From the NCBI GenBank assembly GCA_900321915.1, contig ONXW01000167.1:1-5141 (forward strand): DNA of 5,141 bases, read 5' to 3'. Positions 5,070 through 5,141 of this stretch are shown piece after piece (within the stretch, counting starts at the first letter, position 1; the number at the start of each line of letters is the position of its first letter). The stretch is from an uncultured Eubacteriales bacterium. Its GTDB lineage: Bacteria > Bacillota > Clostridia > Lachnospirales > Lachnospiraceae. Position numbers and translations under genes: made by a program. The notes beneath the pieces were generated by a model. It ran no database searches, was not told the origin of the DNA, and saw nothing but the letters and a program-made list of their open reading frames with translations.

Positions 5070-5141
5070 AAGCAGGATATGATGTAATTATCATCGGCGG
5101 AGGAATCGTCGGCTGTGCCACCGCCTTCGAGCTGGCAAAGA
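5066..5141 (+). CDS. DAO-family FAD-dependent oxidoreductase, 3' partial
   Basis: Only the first 25 codons are in the window. They encode MKAGYDVIIIGGGIVGCATA and continue FELAK, a textbook FAD-binding Rossmann start with GxGxxG at residues 11-16. The form GGGIVGxxxAxEL is typical of the D-amino-acid oxidase (DAO) superfamily: sarcosine oxidase beta, HcnC, proline dehydrogenase beta, and also GlpA-type glycerol-3-phosphate dehydrogenase. GGAGG at 5052-5056 is nine bases upstream, and the ATG overlaps the preceding stop (ATGA). Given the [2Fe-2S], FAD/NAD and BFD partners, an amine or imino-acid dehydrogenase catalytic subunit is most likely. GlpA is the main alternative, and the missing remainder would decide it. 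Confidence 0.85.
   Translation, partial: MKAGYDVIIIGGGIVGCATAFELAK

Noticed and set aside
2847..5141. Anaerobic glycerol-3-phosphate dehydrogenase operon (GlpABC type)
   Set aside because: The final DAO-type gene could be GlpA, but a dedicated HcnA-type [2Fe-2S] protein and a BFD protein with the RPP tail fit the amine/imino-acid dehydrogenase group better. No DUF1667 protein, glycerol kinase or facilitator is visible. Not fully excluded, because the last gene is cut.
1..5141. tRNA/rRNA genes, CRISPR arrays, insertion sequences, attachment sites
   Set aside because: No repeat-spacer pattern, transposase-like frame, terminal inverted repeats or tRNA-like sequence was seen on either strand; coding density is high and the gene order is coherent.

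Overview
The window looks like chromosomal DNA from an anaerobic member of the Firmicutes, most probably a Clostridia/Lachnospiraceae-type bacterium. This is inferred from strong AGGAGG-like ribosome binding sites, tightly packed co-directional genes, moderately high GC, and an anaerobe-style iron-sulfur flavoenzyme operon. The species cannot be named from the sequence. All genes lie on the + strand. There are no RNA genes, mobile elements, CRISPR arrays or long repeats.

Region 1 (1-1918) holds the end of one transcription unit. It contains a CstA-family membrane transporter whose 5' end lies outside the window (1-1506). A 116-residue soluble protein of unknown function (1516-1866) follows nine bases later. 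A very strong intrinsic terminator (1875-1918) closes the unit.

Region 2 (1919-2088) is the spacer and 5' leader of the next operon. It has an AT-rich stretch where a promoter is expected, and a well-placed ribosome binding site in front of a seven-residue Cys-containing mini-ORF (2003-2026). A second ribosome binding site (2077-2082) sets the start of the regulator gene.

Region 3 (2089-5141, continuing past the window) is a compact operon in which most junctions overlap by 1-8 nt. In order it encodes an AraC-family regulator with a cupin sensor domain, a small [2Fe-2S] protein (HcnA/Fer2_4 type), an FAD/NAD(P) pyridine-nucleotide-disulfide-type flavoprotein (HcnB/PDH-alpha type), an 8-Cys ferredoxin-like protein, a stand-alone BFD-like [2Fe-2S] protein, and the first 25 residues of a DAO-family FAD enzyme (HcnC/SoxB/PDH-beta type). 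The gene set matches the parts list of multi-subunit amine or imino-acid dehydrogenases: HCN synthase HcnABC, opine oxidases OoxAB/NoxAB, and the archaeal dye-linked L-proline dehydrogenase PdhAFXB. The likely scheme is that the DAO subunit oxidises a C-N bond in an amino acid, imino acid, opine or sarcosine-like substrate. Electrons would then pass through the iron-sulfur modules to the FAD/NAD(P) subunit or to an external acceptor. The AraC protein would sense the substrate and control its own operon. The substrate cannot be read from the sequence.

The most notable points are the splitting of this oxidoreductase into separately encoded small Fe-S modules, the mini-ORF in the leader, and the uncharacterised partner gene behind cstA. 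I see no clear evidence of a wholly new kind of system.
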